Assembly (NCBI GenBank): GCA_937926025.1
Contig: CALANQ010000483.1
Span: 1 to 13,743, forward strand
From: an uncultured Acidimicrobiales bacterium
GTDB lineage: Bacteria > Actinomycetota > Acidimicrobiia > Acidimicrobiales > Iamiaceae
Reading direction: 5' to 3'
DNA length: 13,743 nucleotides
The position numbers were made by a program, and so were the translations under genes. The notes beneath the pieces were generated by a model, which was not told where the DNA came from, made no database searches, and was given only the letters and a program-made list of their open reading frames with translations. Shown here in pieces: positions 1-5,930 of the stretch (within the stretch, counting starts at the first letter, position 1; the number at the start of each line of letters is the position of its first letter).

Positions 1-1170
1 GGCGTCTGCTCGGCCGACCAGATCAAGGCGGCCGGCGACGGCAAGCTCGACGTGACGTTCGCCTCCGACGGCGGCTGGGTGTACGCCTACAGCCACACCG
101 GGCGCCGCAAGTGGCGGGCGTGCAACGCCACCACCGCATCGGCCTGCAGGACCGGCTACAGCACCAAGGGCGGCACGGTCATCGCCGACGTGGACGCCGA
201 CGGCGCCCAGGAGGTCATCTCCACCCTCGACAAGGACATCCGGGTCTTCAACGGCACCAACGGCGCCGTGGAAGACGAGTACCGGATGGCCCACCCGGCC
301 ACCGCCCCGCTCGGTTCGTCGCCGGCCGTGGCCGAGGTCAACGGGCAGGCGGTCATCGTGCAGTCGTCGCTCTACCGCTCCAACGGCCACGGCGGGAACC
401 CGGCGGCGAGGGACGTCACCAAGGTGTACGTCCTGGGCACCGGCAAGGGCCTGTGCCGCAACGACTGGCCCCAGTTCCACCGCGACGCGGGCCGCACCGG
501 CACCTGGCGCGGCGGCCACGACGGCTGGCTCCCGTTCGACTGCCCGGCGGACTTCATCCGCCAGCAGTACCAGGACTTCCTGAAGCGGACCCCGGACGCC
601 ACGGGCACCACGTACTGGACGAGCCGCCTCCACAACGGCCAGAGCGGCAGCAGCGTCATCCGCTCGTTCATCGGCTCCAACGAGTTCGGGCGCGTCGTGT
701 CGCCGGTGGTGCGCTCGTACCTGTCGATCCACGGCACCTATCCGCCGACGGCGGCCACCATCACCGACGAGGTGGAGGCGCTGCGCCAGGGGTCGACCCC
801 GGCGGAGATCGCGGACCGCTACGCCCGCGACCCCGAGATCACCCAGCTCACCGACCAGCAGTTCGTGACCCGGACGTACCAGTTCGTGTTCAAGCGCAAC
901 CCGTCGGCGGCCGAGCTCGACGCCGACGTCAAGAAGCTGACCGCCGGCACCACCCGCGGCACGCTCGCCAGCGGGTACGCCGAGGGCGCCACCGGCAGCA
1001 GCCGCCTCTCCACCGAGGTCACCGTGGCCATGGTGTACCTGGGCATGCTGGGTCGCGCCCCGGACCCGAGCGGCTGGAACTACTGGGTGCCCAAGGCCCG
1101 GGCCAGCAACACCGACACCCTCGTGACCGGTTTCCAGCGCTCCAGCGAGTACCGGCGCCGCGTCCTGTAG
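1..1170 (+). CDS. C-terminal part of exported FG-GAP/beta-propeller protein with DUF4214 modules (5' partial)
   Basis: The frame is open from base 1, so the start lies outside the window and 389 residues are visible. The first ~170 residues read as beta-propeller blades: repeats of the type DGKLDVTFASDGGWVYAY, then IADVDADGAQEVIS, with the Asp-rich D-x-D-x-D-G calcium-type loop of FG-GAP/VCBS repeats. A DWPQFHRDAGRTG segment (around residue 155) is typical of the last blade in PQQ-like/FG-GAP proteins. From about residue 185 three DUF4214-type helical modules follow: FIRQQYQDFLKRTPDATG, FVTRTYQFVFKRNPSAAELD and VAMVYLGMLGRAPDPSGWNYW. DUF4214 is found at the ends of large secreted proteins in S-layer, adhesin and glycan contexts; its role is unknown. 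An extracellular or cell-surface carbohydrate- or protein-binding role is inferred. The gene stops at 1168-1170 and is followed by a strong hairpin. Confidence 0.8.
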   Translation, partial: GVCSADQIKAAGDGKLDVTFASDGGWVYAYSHTGRRKWRACNATTASACRTGYSTKGGTVIADVDADGAQEVISTLDKDIRVFNGTNGAVEDEYRMAHPATAPLGSSPAVAEVNGQAVIVQSSLYRSNGHGGNPAARDVTKVYVLGTGKGLCRNDWPQFHRDAGRTGTWRGGHDGWLPFDCPADFIRQQYQDFLKRTPDATGTTYWTSRLHNGQSGSSVIRSFIGSNEFGRVVSPVVRSYLSIHGTYPPTAATITDEVEALRQGSTPAEIADRYARDPEITQLTDQQFVTRTYQFVFKRNPSAAELDADVKKLTAGTTRGTLASGYAEGATGSSRLSTEVTVAMVYLGMLGRAPDPSGWNYWVPKARASNTDTLVTGFQRSSEYRRRVL

Positions 1171-1189
1171 GGGTCGGCTCCGGAAACGG

Positions 1190-1221
1190 CACGACCCCCG
1201 GACCGAGGTCCGGGGGTCGTG
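1190..1221. terminator. Strong hairpin between convergent genes, probable bidirectional terminator
   Basis: A perfect 14-bp stem (1190-1203 with 1208-1221, arm CACGACCCCCGGAC) closes on a CGAG tetraloop. It lies 19 bp after the stop of the DUF4214 gene and 71 bp beyond the stop of the convergent Rpf-like gene. There is no T-tract on either side, as is usual for GC-rich actinobacterial terminators, so termination is inferred from position and stem strength. Confidence 0.7.
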
Positions 1222-1292
1222 GTCATCGAGCTGGGGAGTTGGGGGGATCCAGCCCGACGGTCTCGGGATCGCGTGCGATCAGATCCGTCAGA

Positions 1293-1964
1293 TCAGCAGG
1301 CGTTCCAGTGGCCGCAGCCGGCGCCGCCGGCCCACAGCTCACGGGCCTTGGCGTCCTGGACGGACTCCGGGGCCAGGTAGGCCTCGGCGTAGCCGCCGTA
1401 GCCGGCCCAGGTGGAGCTGATGAACTGCCACTTGCCCGAGGCGGACGACGACGGGTTCTGGGCCCGGATGTTGCCGCCGGACTCGCGCATCATCACGTAG
1501 CACGGGGGCAGGTCGCCGCCGCAGCGGCCGGTGCCCTGCTCGGCGACGGGCGCCGGAGCGGGGGCCGGGGCCGGGGGCGCCGTGGTGGTGGTCGTCGTGG
1601 TGGTCGTGGGGGGCGGGGGCGGGGGCGTGGCGTCCACGCTGGCCGCTGCGTTCGAGGCGGTCGCCCCGCTCACCAGCGTCACGTCGCCGAGCTCCGAGAA
1701 CACGGTGGTCTCGGGCTTCTGCGCCACGGCCCTCGCCGGCCGGGCCTCTCGGGCCTCGGGCACGGTGACGGTCGTGGCGACCTTGGCCGTGGTGGACACG
1801 GCGTCGGCGATGGGTTCGGCCGACGCGACCTGGGCGATGGCCGCCACCAGGCCGATGGCCATGACGGAGACCGCCACGGTCCAGAAGCGGGCACGCCCGG
1901 CGGACGTGCCGGCGGTACTCGGAGGTTGTTCGTCGCGCTTGGCGCGCGCCATTTCCTTGTTCAT
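1293..1964 (-). CDS. Rpf-like secreted transglycosylase
   Basis: A 223-residue exported peptidoglycan hydrolase of the resuscitation-promoting-factor/transglycosylase-like type. A charged N-terminus leads into a hydrophobic segment (about residues 27-49, ending VASA before EP) that is a signal peptide or anchor. A long Ala/Pro/Thr-rich spacer follows, with six Pro then nine Thr near 114-128 and a PAPAPAP run. The catalytic domain is at ~147-223: CYVMMRESGGN carries the expected catalytic Glu (~161), followed by SGKWQFISSTWAGYGGY and a terminal GCGHWNAC, with four Cys placed to form disulphides as in Rpf domains. In this family the domain cuts glycan strands and helps dormant cells resume growth. 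I chose the ATG at 1962-1964 because AGGGAG lies 10 bases upstream; an in-frame ATG at 2025-2027 would add 21 residues without a ribosome site. A CRP-like palindrome lies ~120 bp upstream. The exact Rpf subfamily is uncertain. Confidence 0.86.
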   Translation of the reverse strand: MNKEMARAKRDEQPPSTAGTSAGRARFWTVAVSVMAIGLVAAIAQVASAEPIADAVSTTAKVATTVTVPEAREARPARAVAQKPETTVFSELGDVTLVSGATASNAAASVDATPPPPPPTTTTTTTTTAPPAPAPAPAPVAEQGTGRCGGDLPPCYVMMRESGGNIRAQNPSSSASGKWQFISSTWAGYGGYAEAYLAPESVQDAKARELWAGGAGCGHWNAC

Positions 1965-2081
1965 TTTCTGCAAGCTCCCTTTGCGGAGACGGGGGTGGGC
2001 GGGGGCATCGAGCACCGCTGCGCCCACAGGGGGTGTCGGTCATTCTGTCACCGATTCCACGATTCCGTAACCCAATCGACA

Positions 2082-2097
2082 CGTGAGAATCGTCACA
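2082..2097. promoter_or_regulatory. CRP/GlxR-like binding site upstream of the Rpf-like gene
   Basis: The 16-mer CGTGAGAATCGTCACA matches the CRP-family consensus TGTGA-N6-TCACA at nine of ten defined positions. Its centre is ~125 bp upstream of the Rpf-like start codon. In mycobacteria (Crp/Rv3676) and corynebacteria (GlxR), rpf genes are known targets of cAMP-responsive regulators, so the position makes biological sense. If CAGAAT at 2042-2047 is the -10, the site would be centred roughly 55 bp upstream of transcription start, compatible with activation. No regulator gene is visible in the window. Confidence 0.5.
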
Positions 2098-2283
2098 TGC
2101 GATCCTCACGGAGCGTGCTATCGGATCGGGAGATGACGGGCATCGGTGACGCCGGATCCCCGGCCCACCCGTCGGGAGCACGGGAGATCGCCCCCGTGAG
2201 CAGGGACGACGTCGGGCCGGCCGGGCGCCCGCGCCCCTCGGCCCCTCCCCCGCGCGGACCACGCCCACCTCACGACCCGGTGC

Positions 2284-2311
2284 AGATCCGGTGCACCCCT
2301 GCACGGGATCT
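2284..2311 (-). terminator. Inverted repeat after the nitroreductase gene, possible terminator
   Basis: Twelve-base arms (2284-2295 and 2300-2311) pair at eleven positions with one G-G mismatch and a CCCC loop. On the minus strand the hairpin begins 13 bases after the nitroreductase stop. There is no U-tract. It could alternatively be a protein-binding palindrome. Confidence 0.45.
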
Positions 2312-2323
2312 TCACACGGGGAA

Positions 2324-2932
2324 TCAGGGCGTTTCCCACCGGCCCCGGTGGATGACGTCGCCCAACGGCCGCCGCGACCGCCCGCTGGAACGGCCCGGAG
2401 CATCCTCCGCCGGGTGCCCGAGGGCGATCGCCGCCACGATCCGCCGCCCGGGAGGCACGCCGAACGCGTCGGCCACCGCCGCCTCGTGGCCGAACAGCCC
2501 GAAGAGGCAGGCGCCCAGCCCGGCCTCCACGGCGCCCAGCAGCAGGTGCTCGGCGGCGGCGCCGGCGTCGACCCACCAGTACGGCACCGACCAGGCGTCC
2601 TCGCCCGCCCCCAGCCCCGTCGCCGCCTTGTCCGCCTCGGCGTAGCGGCGCACGTAGGCGTCGGGGTCCGTGACCACCAGCACCAGCGCCGGCGCCGCCA
2701 CCAGCCCGGGCCAGCGGAACGCCGCCCGGCGCGGCTCGGGCAGGGTCACATCCCAGTACGCCCCCACCTGACCCGGCCCCTCCAGGACCAGCAGGTCCAC
2801 GCCCTGGCTGTTGCCGGCCGACGGGGCGCGCCGGGCCAGATCGCACAGGTGGTCGATGACGCCGGGATCGACCGGCGCATCCGTGAACGCCCGGACCATC
2901 CGACGGGCCCGGACGGCGTCGCTGAACTCCAT
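2324..2932 (-). CDS. Nitroreductase-family FMN oxidoreductase
   Basis: A 202-residue protein of the nitroreductase superfamily, FMN-dependent NAD(P)H oxidoreductases that reduce nitro groups, quinones or related electrophiles and usually act as dimers in the cytoplasm. Family signs in order: an N-terminal RARRMVRAF (residues 8-16), the Arg-rich phosphate-binding stretch; ARRAPSAGNSQ (33-43), the flavin-contacting loop; WWVDAGAAAEHLLLGAVEAG (119-138) leading to LGACLFGLFG; and C-terminal AIALGHPAED (169-178) with RSRRPLGDVIHRGRW near the end. The length is normal for the family. The ATG at 2930-2932 lies 40 bp after the stop of the upstream gene, so the two are probably co-transcribed, but the ribosome site is weak. 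The physiological substrate cannot be read from sequence. Confidence 0.88.
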   Translation of the reverse strand: MEFSDAVRARRMVRAFTDAPVDPGVIDHLCDLARRAPSAGNSQGVDLLVLEGPGQVGAYWDVTLPEPRRAAFRWPGLVAAPALVLVVTDPDAYVRRYAEADKAATGLGAGEDAWSVPYWWVDAGAAAEHLLLGAVEAGLGACLFGLFGHEAAVADAFGVPPGRRIVAAIALGHPAEDAPGRSSGRSRRPLGDVIHRGRWETP

Positions 2933-2972
2933 GGCGGTCGACCGGATCAGCGCGGCACGGGCCGCTGCGGGA

Positions 2973-3641
2973 TCAGGTGAGCTTCAGGAGGTCGTCGGCG
3001 GTGGCCCACCCGAAGGCGATGAGCGCATCGCCGCGGGCATCGTCGACCGCCTCGAAGAAGACCTCGAAGCCGGCGTCGAGCTTCTCGGGCTTCAGCGCAT
3101 CGTGGTCGAGGACCTCGGGATAGCTGTTGTCGCCCCGCACGATGAACGAGCGCTCGTCGTAGCGGCTGGCGTTGATGCCGAAGCGCTTGGCGAGGCGCCG
3201 GCCCCAGGCCCGCTCCTCGCCGGTGGCCAGGTAGTCCGGGCGGGGGACGATGTCCACGAGGGTCTTGAACGCCTCGTAGCCCGAGACGGTGGCGAAGCGG
3301 GTGCCCACCAGCACGTCCTCGTCCGGGAAGGCCAGGACGGCCCGCCGCAGCTGGTCGTGGACGATGGCCCGCAGCACGGTGTCGCGCTTGGAGGTGCGCT
3401 TGATGGAGGCGAGCCCGACGATGACGCTGGGCGTCCCGCCGATGCGCTCGAGCGTGCTGAAGGAGAAGCCCTTCAGCTTCCCGGCCTCTCGGGCGAGGGT
3501 GACCAGCACCCAGGCCTCGGCGGCCTTGGAGAGCACGCCGACCTCGAACTGGCTCGGAGCATCGGTGCACAGGTCCGCCATCTCCGCGAGCTCCGCATCA
3601 CCCAGCGGCGTGCAGTCCTTGGTCTCGACTTCGATAGCCAT
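2973..3641 (-). CDS. Conserved hypothetical protein, possibly GNAT-like fold
   Basis: A 222-residue soluble, acidic protein with no signal peptide or membrane segment. I do not recognise the family. The middle resembles an acyltransferase-like layout: strands around AWVLVTLAREAGKLKGFSF and TPSVIVGLASIKR, a helix around TVLRAIVHDQLRRAVLAFPD, then DVLVGTRFATVSGYEAF. The glycine-rich acetyl-CoA loop expected of a true GNAT enzyme (Q/R-x-x-G-x-G/A) is not visible, so activity is doubtful. A Pro-Arg-Pro-rich stretch (DIVPRPDY) and AWGRRLAKRFGI follow. The start at 3639-3641 has GGGCAGG a few bases upstream. It is the first gene of a probable two-gene unit with the nitroreductase and diverges from the lipoprotein pair across 188 bp. 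The two genes give no combined pathway hint. Confidence 0.75.
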   Translation of the reverse strand: MAIEVETKDCTPLGDAELAEMADLCTDAPSQFEVGVLSKAAEAWVLVTLAREAGKLKGFSFSTLERIGGTPSVIVGLASIKRTSKRDTVLRAIVHDQLRRAVLAFPDEDVLVGTRFATVSGYEAFKTLVDIVPRPDYLATGEERAWGRRLAKRFGINASRYDERSFIVRGDNSYPEVLDHDALKPEKLDAGFEVFFEAVDDARGDALIAFGWATADDLLKLT

Positions 3642-3829
3642 GAGCCTGCCCTGAACCCCTTCGCAACGGTGGACACGTGGCCTCCAAGTTCAGTCGACCA
3701 GCCGGGTCGGCGCAAACCGGCACGTCGGCGGCGCCCTGCTGCCGCCGGGGTACGCCAGCGCCGAGACGGGCTGCGCGAGGATGCGAGGGTCCCCCGTCCG
3801 CATCCGCACCGCGCCCCCGAGGAGGCCCC

Positions 3830-4114
3830 GTGACCGTCCGATCGCCCCGCACCGCGGCCCTGGTCCTGGTCGCCGCCTGCTTCGTGGCGTCGGCCGCCGG
3901 GTGCTCGAGCGACAGCGGCTCCGATCCCGAGTCCAGCGGGCCGCAGAAGCAGGCGGTGGAGCGGCTGCGGGACTTCGGCCTCGGCAAGGAGGAGGCCACG
4001 TGCATCGTGGACGAGGTCGGCCCCGACGCCGTGGTGGAGGCCGCCGACCTCAACGCGTTCGCCGAGAGCCAGCAGTACCAGGACGCCGCTGCGACGTGCA
4101 TCGATGAGGGCTAG
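3830..4114 (+). CDS. Small lipoprotein with paired cysteines (first of pair)
   Basis: The GTG at 3830 is preceded by GGAGG (3821-3825), which fixes the start and gives 94 residues; upstream in-frame codons are proline/arginine-rich noise. A signal peptide (TVRSPRTAALVLVAACFVASAAGC, split here as basic n-region plus hydrophobic core) ends in lipobox SAAGC with the modified Cys at 25, so the mature protein should be lipid-anchored outside the membrane. After an acidic Ser/Asp linker comes a short helical domain, LRDFGLGKEEATCIVDEVG, then a second Cys near the C-terminus in DAAATCIDEG. The two cysteines (58 and 90) could form a disulphide. The same layout occurs in the next gene. Function unknown. 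Confidence 0.85.
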   Translation: MTVRSPRTAALVLVAACFVASAAGCSSDSGSDPESSGPQKQAVERLRDFGLGKEEATCIVDEVGPDAVVEAADLNAFAESQQYQDAAATCIDEG

Positions 4115-4379
4115 GCGCGCGCTGGCCGCGGCCAGCCTGATGGTCGTGCTCGCCGCCACGGCCGTGGGCTGCTCGTCGGACCCGAAGTCCCCGGCGGAGC
4201 AGCGCGAGGACCGGGTGCAGGCCCGCATCGAGTCCACCTTCTCCCGCTCCCAGGCGGCCTGCATCATGAAGGTGCTCGACGCCCCCACCATCGCCGCCCT
4301 GGACCGCACGTCGAAGCTGCCCGCCGACAGCGAGGCCATGCGGATCTACTCCAACGCCGTGGTGGCCTGCACCGCCTGA
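4104..4379 (+). CDS. Small lipoprotein with paired cysteines (second of pair)
   Basis: A 91-residue lipoprotein whose ATG at 4104 overlaps the end of the upstream gene by 11 bases, indicating translational coupling; no separate ribosome site is obvious. The signal peptide (MRARRALAAASLMVVLAATA) ends in lipobox TAVGC with the modified Cys at 23. The mature part has a charged linker (SPAEQREDRVQARIE), then SRSQAACIMKVLDAPTIAAL and a terminal SNAVVACTA. Cys 53 and 89 sit 36 apart, against 32 in its neighbour, in matching contexts (QAACIM versus EATCIV; VVAC versus AATC). A tandem duplication followed by strong divergence is the simplest reading. Function unknown; an envelope role is inferred from the lipobox only. 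Confidence 0.82.
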   Translation: MRARRALAAASLMVVLAATAVGCSSDPKSPAEQREDRVQARIESTFSRSQAACIMKVLDAPTIAALDRTSKLPADSEAMRIYSNAVVACTA

Positions 4380-4385
4380 TCGCGG

Positions 4386-4420
4386 GCTCCCGGCGCCCTT
4401 CCCCTTCCGGGCCGGGGAGC
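4386..4420 (+). terminator. Imperfect GC hairpin after the lipoprotein pair
   Basis: GCTCCCGGC (4386-4394) pairs with the strand 4411-4420 with one bulged G, around a C/T-rich 16-nt loop. It begins 7 bases after the second lipoprotein stop and ends 26 bases before the tRNA. There is no T-tract. Confidence 0.4.
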
Positions 4421-4429
4421 GCGCTTCGC

Positions 4430-4435
4430 TAGGGT
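4430..4435 (+). promoter_or_regulatory. Probable -10 element of the tRNA-Cys gene
   Basis: TAGGGT, a good actinobacterial TANNNT box, ends 10 bases before the mature 5' end of the tRNA. No clear TTGACA-like -35 is present at 17-18 bp spacing. Confidence 0.45.
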
Positions 4436-4445
4436 GGCTCGGCCT

Positions 4446-4520
4446 GGTGGCGTGGCCGAGTGGCTGAGGCAACGGCCTGCAAAGCCGTCCACGCGGGTTC
4501 GATTCCCGCCGCCACCTCCA
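4446..4520 (+). tRNA. tRNA-Cys (anticodon GCA), CCA encoded
   Basis: A full cloverleaf can be folded by hand. The acceptor GGTGGCG (4446-4452) pairs with CGCCACC (4510-4516). The D stem is GCC/GGC (4455-4457, 4468-4470). The anticodon stem ACGGC/GCCGT (4472-4476, 4484-4488) encloses loop CTGCAAA with GCA at 4479-4481. The T stem GCGGG/CCCGC (4493-4497, 4505-4509) encloses loop TTCGATT. The discriminator base is T (4517), the hallmark identity base of cysteine tRNAs, and CCA follows at 4518-4520. It stands alone, not in a tRNA cluster. Confidence 0.97.
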
Positions 4521-4522
4521 GT

Positions 4523-4559
4523 GATGCCCGGTGGGGTGCGATGCACCCCGCCGGGCATC
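4523..4559 (+). terminator. 17-bp hairpin after tRNA-Cys, probable terminator
   Basis: Arms 4523-4539 and 4543-4559 pair over 17 bp with a single T-G wobble and a 3-base GAT loop, starting 3 bases after the encoded CCA. There is no T-run, but the stem is very stable. It separates the tRNA from the cold-shock gene promoter. Confidence 0.7.
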
Positions 4560-4574
4560 GACGCGCAAGAACCC

Positions 4575-4603
4575 TTTCACCGCCACGGTTTCTGGCCTAC
4601 CCT
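4575..4603 (+). promoter_or_regulatory. Candidate promoter of the cold-shock gene
   Basis: TTTCAC (4575-4580) and TACCCT (4598-4603) are spaced by 17 bp. Transcription would start near 4610, giving a leader of about 50 nt before the TTG start. The -35 match is partial. Confidence 0.45.
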
Positions 4604-4659
4604 GTGGGCCGGACACGTCGCTCGGACGGGTCCGCGCAAAGCACAGAGAGAGAAATACC

Positions 4660-4860
4660 TTGGCAACAGGCACCGTGAAGTTCTTCAACTCCGAGAAGGG
4701 CTACGGCTTCATCTCCCGGGAAGACGGCGACGACGTCTTCGTCCACTTCTCCAACATCCAGGGCACCGGCTACAAGACCCTGGACGAGGGTCAGCACGTC
4801 GAGTTCGACGTGGCCCCGGGCCGCAAGGGCGAAGAGGCCCAGAACGTCCGCGTGATCTGA
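4660..4860 (+). CDS. Cold-shock protein (CspA family), TTG start
   Basis: A 66-residue single cold-shock domain, the normal full length. The protein starts (M)ATGTVKFFNSEKGYGFI and contains both RNA-binding motifs: RNP1 KGYGFI (13-18) and RNP2 VFVHF (26-30), with SNIQGTGYKTLDEGQHVEFD following. It binds single-stranded RNA/DNA in the cytoplasm and acts as an RNA chaperone. The only start that gives the family N-terminus is TTG at 4660-4662, preceded by a purine-rich AGAGAGAGA (4645-4653); the ATG far upstream would read through the tRNA terminator region. It is monocistronic, between its own promoter and a UUCG-loop terminator. Whether it is cold-inducible or constitutive cannot be told. Confidence 0.96.
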   Translation: MATGTVKFFNSEKGYGFISREDGDDVFVHFSNIQGTGYKTLDEGQHVEFDVAPGRKGEEAQNVRVI

Positions 4861-4882
4861 TCCTCTTCTCGAGATCGCAGGG

Positions 4883-4908
4883 AGACCGCCGGCTTCGGCC
4901 GGCGGTCT
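4883..4908 (+). terminator. Intrinsic terminator of the cold-shock gene
   Basis: An 11-bp perfect stem (AGACCGCCGGC with its complement) closes on a TTCG tetraloop flanked by C-G, the extra-stable cUUCGg form, followed by TT and then CGCG. It starts 23 bases after the stop. Confidence 0.85.
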
Positions 4909-4944
4909 TTCGCGTCCCGGCGGGGAACCGCTCCCGCCGTCGGG

Positions 4945-4950
4945 CACAAT
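4945..4950 (+). promoter_or_regulatory. Possible -10 of a leaderless Bax-inhibitor-like transcript
   Basis: CACAAT ends 7 bases before the ATG at 4958, the spacing expected if transcription starts at or next to the A of ATG. No Shine-Dalgarno sequence precedes the gene. The -35 region has no clear hexamer. Confidence 0.35.
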
Positions 4951-4957
4951 GGTGCCC

Positions 4958-5860
4958 ATGACGAACCCGGCGTTGAATCCCAAGATCTTCCAGAAGGAGA
5001 CGGCGGCCAACCAGCAGCCGGGCGCCTTCGAGCCCGGGTGGGGCTCCCCCGCCAACGAGCTGCCCCCCGGCATGTTCGACCCGAACGCCGCCGCCGGCGC
5101 CAGCGCCGCCACCTACGGCGCCGGCCAGGCCACCCGCCCGCCGGCCACCACCGGCGGCGACACCATGCGCATCAGCGGCACCATGACCGCCACCGGCATC
5201 CTGCTGCTCCTGCTCATGGTCGCCGGCGTCTTCGGGTGGCAGGCCGTCGACGTGGTGTACGAGGGCATGACCGCCAGCGGCGAGAAGGTGTACTCCGCCA
5301 ACCCGCCGGCGTGGATCTTCCTCGCCTGGATCGGCACGTTCGTGCTGGCGATGGTGACCATCTTCAAGCCCCGCATCGCCCGCATCACCGGCCCGATCTA
5401 CGCCGTGGGCGAGGGCCTGGCGCTCGGATCGATCTCCGCCATCTTCGAGGCGCAGTACCCGGGCATCGTCGTCCAGGCCGTGCTGCTCACCTTCGGCGTG
5501 TTCATCACGATGATGGTCCTGTTCGCCACCGGCACCATCCGGGTCACCCAGAAGCTGCGGATGTGCATCCTCGCCGGCATGGGGGCGATCTTCCTCGTCT
5601 ACCTGGTCGACATCATCGCCAGCCTGTTCGGCAGCAGCCTCCCCATCGTCAACTCGGCTTCGCCCGTCGGCATCGGCTTCAGCCTCATCGTCGTGGTGGT
5701 GGCCTCCCTCAACCTGCTGCTGAACTTCGACTTCATCAAGACCGCCGTCGACTACAAGGCGCCGCGGTACATGGAGTGGTTCGCCGCCTTCGGCCTGATG
5801 CTGGCCCTCGTGTGGCTCTACCTGGAGATCCTCCGGCTGCTCGCGAAGCTCCGGAACTGA
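4958..5860 (+). CDS. Bax inhibitor-1/YccA-like seven-helix membrane protein
   Basis: A 300-residue integral membrane protein. The hydrophilic N-terminus of ~70 residues begins MTNPALNPKIFQKE, the opening characteristic of the actinobacterial Bax1-I family, then a Gly/Pro/Ala-rich stretch. Seven hydrophobic segments follow: GILLLLLMVAGVFGWQAV, WIFLAWIGTFVLAMVTIF, IYAVGEGLALGSISAIF, VVQAVLLTFGVFITMMVLF, CILAGMGAIFLVYLVDIIA, GFSLIVVVVASLNLLLNF and WFAAFGLMLALVWLYLEIL. Relatives in this superfamily are proton-coupled calcium-leak channels or modulators of membrane proteases; the bacterial role here is unproven. I prefer the ATG at 4958 because MTNPAL fits the family; ATG at 4949 would add three residues. 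A small UUCG hairpin overlaps the stop. Confidence 0.9.
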   Translation: MTNPALNPKIFQKETAANQQPGAFEPGWGSPANELPPGMFDPNAAAGASAATYGAGQATRPPATTGGDTMRISGTMTATGILLLLLMVAGVFGWQAVDVVYEGMTASGEKVYSANPPAWIFLAWIGTFVLAMVTIFKPRIARITGPIYAVGEGLALGSISAIFEAQYPGIVVQAVLLTFGVFITMMVLFATGTIRVTQKLRMCILAGMGAIFLVYLVDIIASLFGSSLPIVNSASPVGIGFSLIVVVVASLNLLLNFDFIKTAVDYKAPRYMEWFAAFGLMLALVWLYLEILRLLAKLRN

Positions 5861-5870
5861 CTTCGGTCAG
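5857..5870 (+). terminator. Small cUUCGg hairpin at the end of the Bax-inhibitor-like gene
   Basis: CTGAC (5857-5861) pairs with GTCAG (5866-5870) around TTCG, and the TGA stop lies inside the stem. With only 5 bp and no T-tract it is a weak terminator at best; it may instead stabilise the 3' end. Confidence 0.3.
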
Positions 5871-5930
5871 CTGAGGTCCTCGTCCTCGGGCAGAATGGCC
5901 CGACCCCCGGATTGAGGAAGGCTGGCCCGA

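Larger units (their letters stand above)
1965..2323 (-). other. 359-bp leader/intergenic region upstream of the Rpf-like gene
   Basis: There is no convincing gene here on either strand. Read on the minus strand it contains an inverted repeat just past the nitroreductase stop (2284-2311), a CRP-like palindrome (2082-2097), a possible -10 CAGAAT (2042-2047), a 7-bp stem with a 19-nt loop in the presumed leader (1995-2001 with 2021-2027), and the AGGGAG ribosome site at 1975-1980. I saw nothing in 2100-2280 beyond GC-rich sequence. The length suggests a regulated promoter and a long 5' leader for the Rpf-like gene. Confidence 0.5.

Noticed and set aside
1277..1296. GATCAGATC repeats at the end of the Rpf-like gene
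   Set aside because: Short overlapping GATC words without a stable stem or regular spacing; likely chance plus stop-codon context.
1570..1625. GTGGTGGTCGTC-type microsatellite
   Set aside because: It encodes the Thr/Pro linker of the Rpf-like protein; the repetition is explained by protein composition rather than a DNA element.
1965..2120. c-di-AMP (ydaO-type) riboswitch ahead of the Rpf-like gene
   Set aside because: I looked for the conserved elements known from Streptomyces rpf leaders and did not find them; a covariance-model search would be decisive.
111..2645. Long plus-strand open frame of 844 residues
   Set aside because: Its translation is Arg/Gly/His/Pro-rich noise with no domain, and it crosses the DUF4214 gene, a terminator hairpin and two minus-strand genes with clear families.
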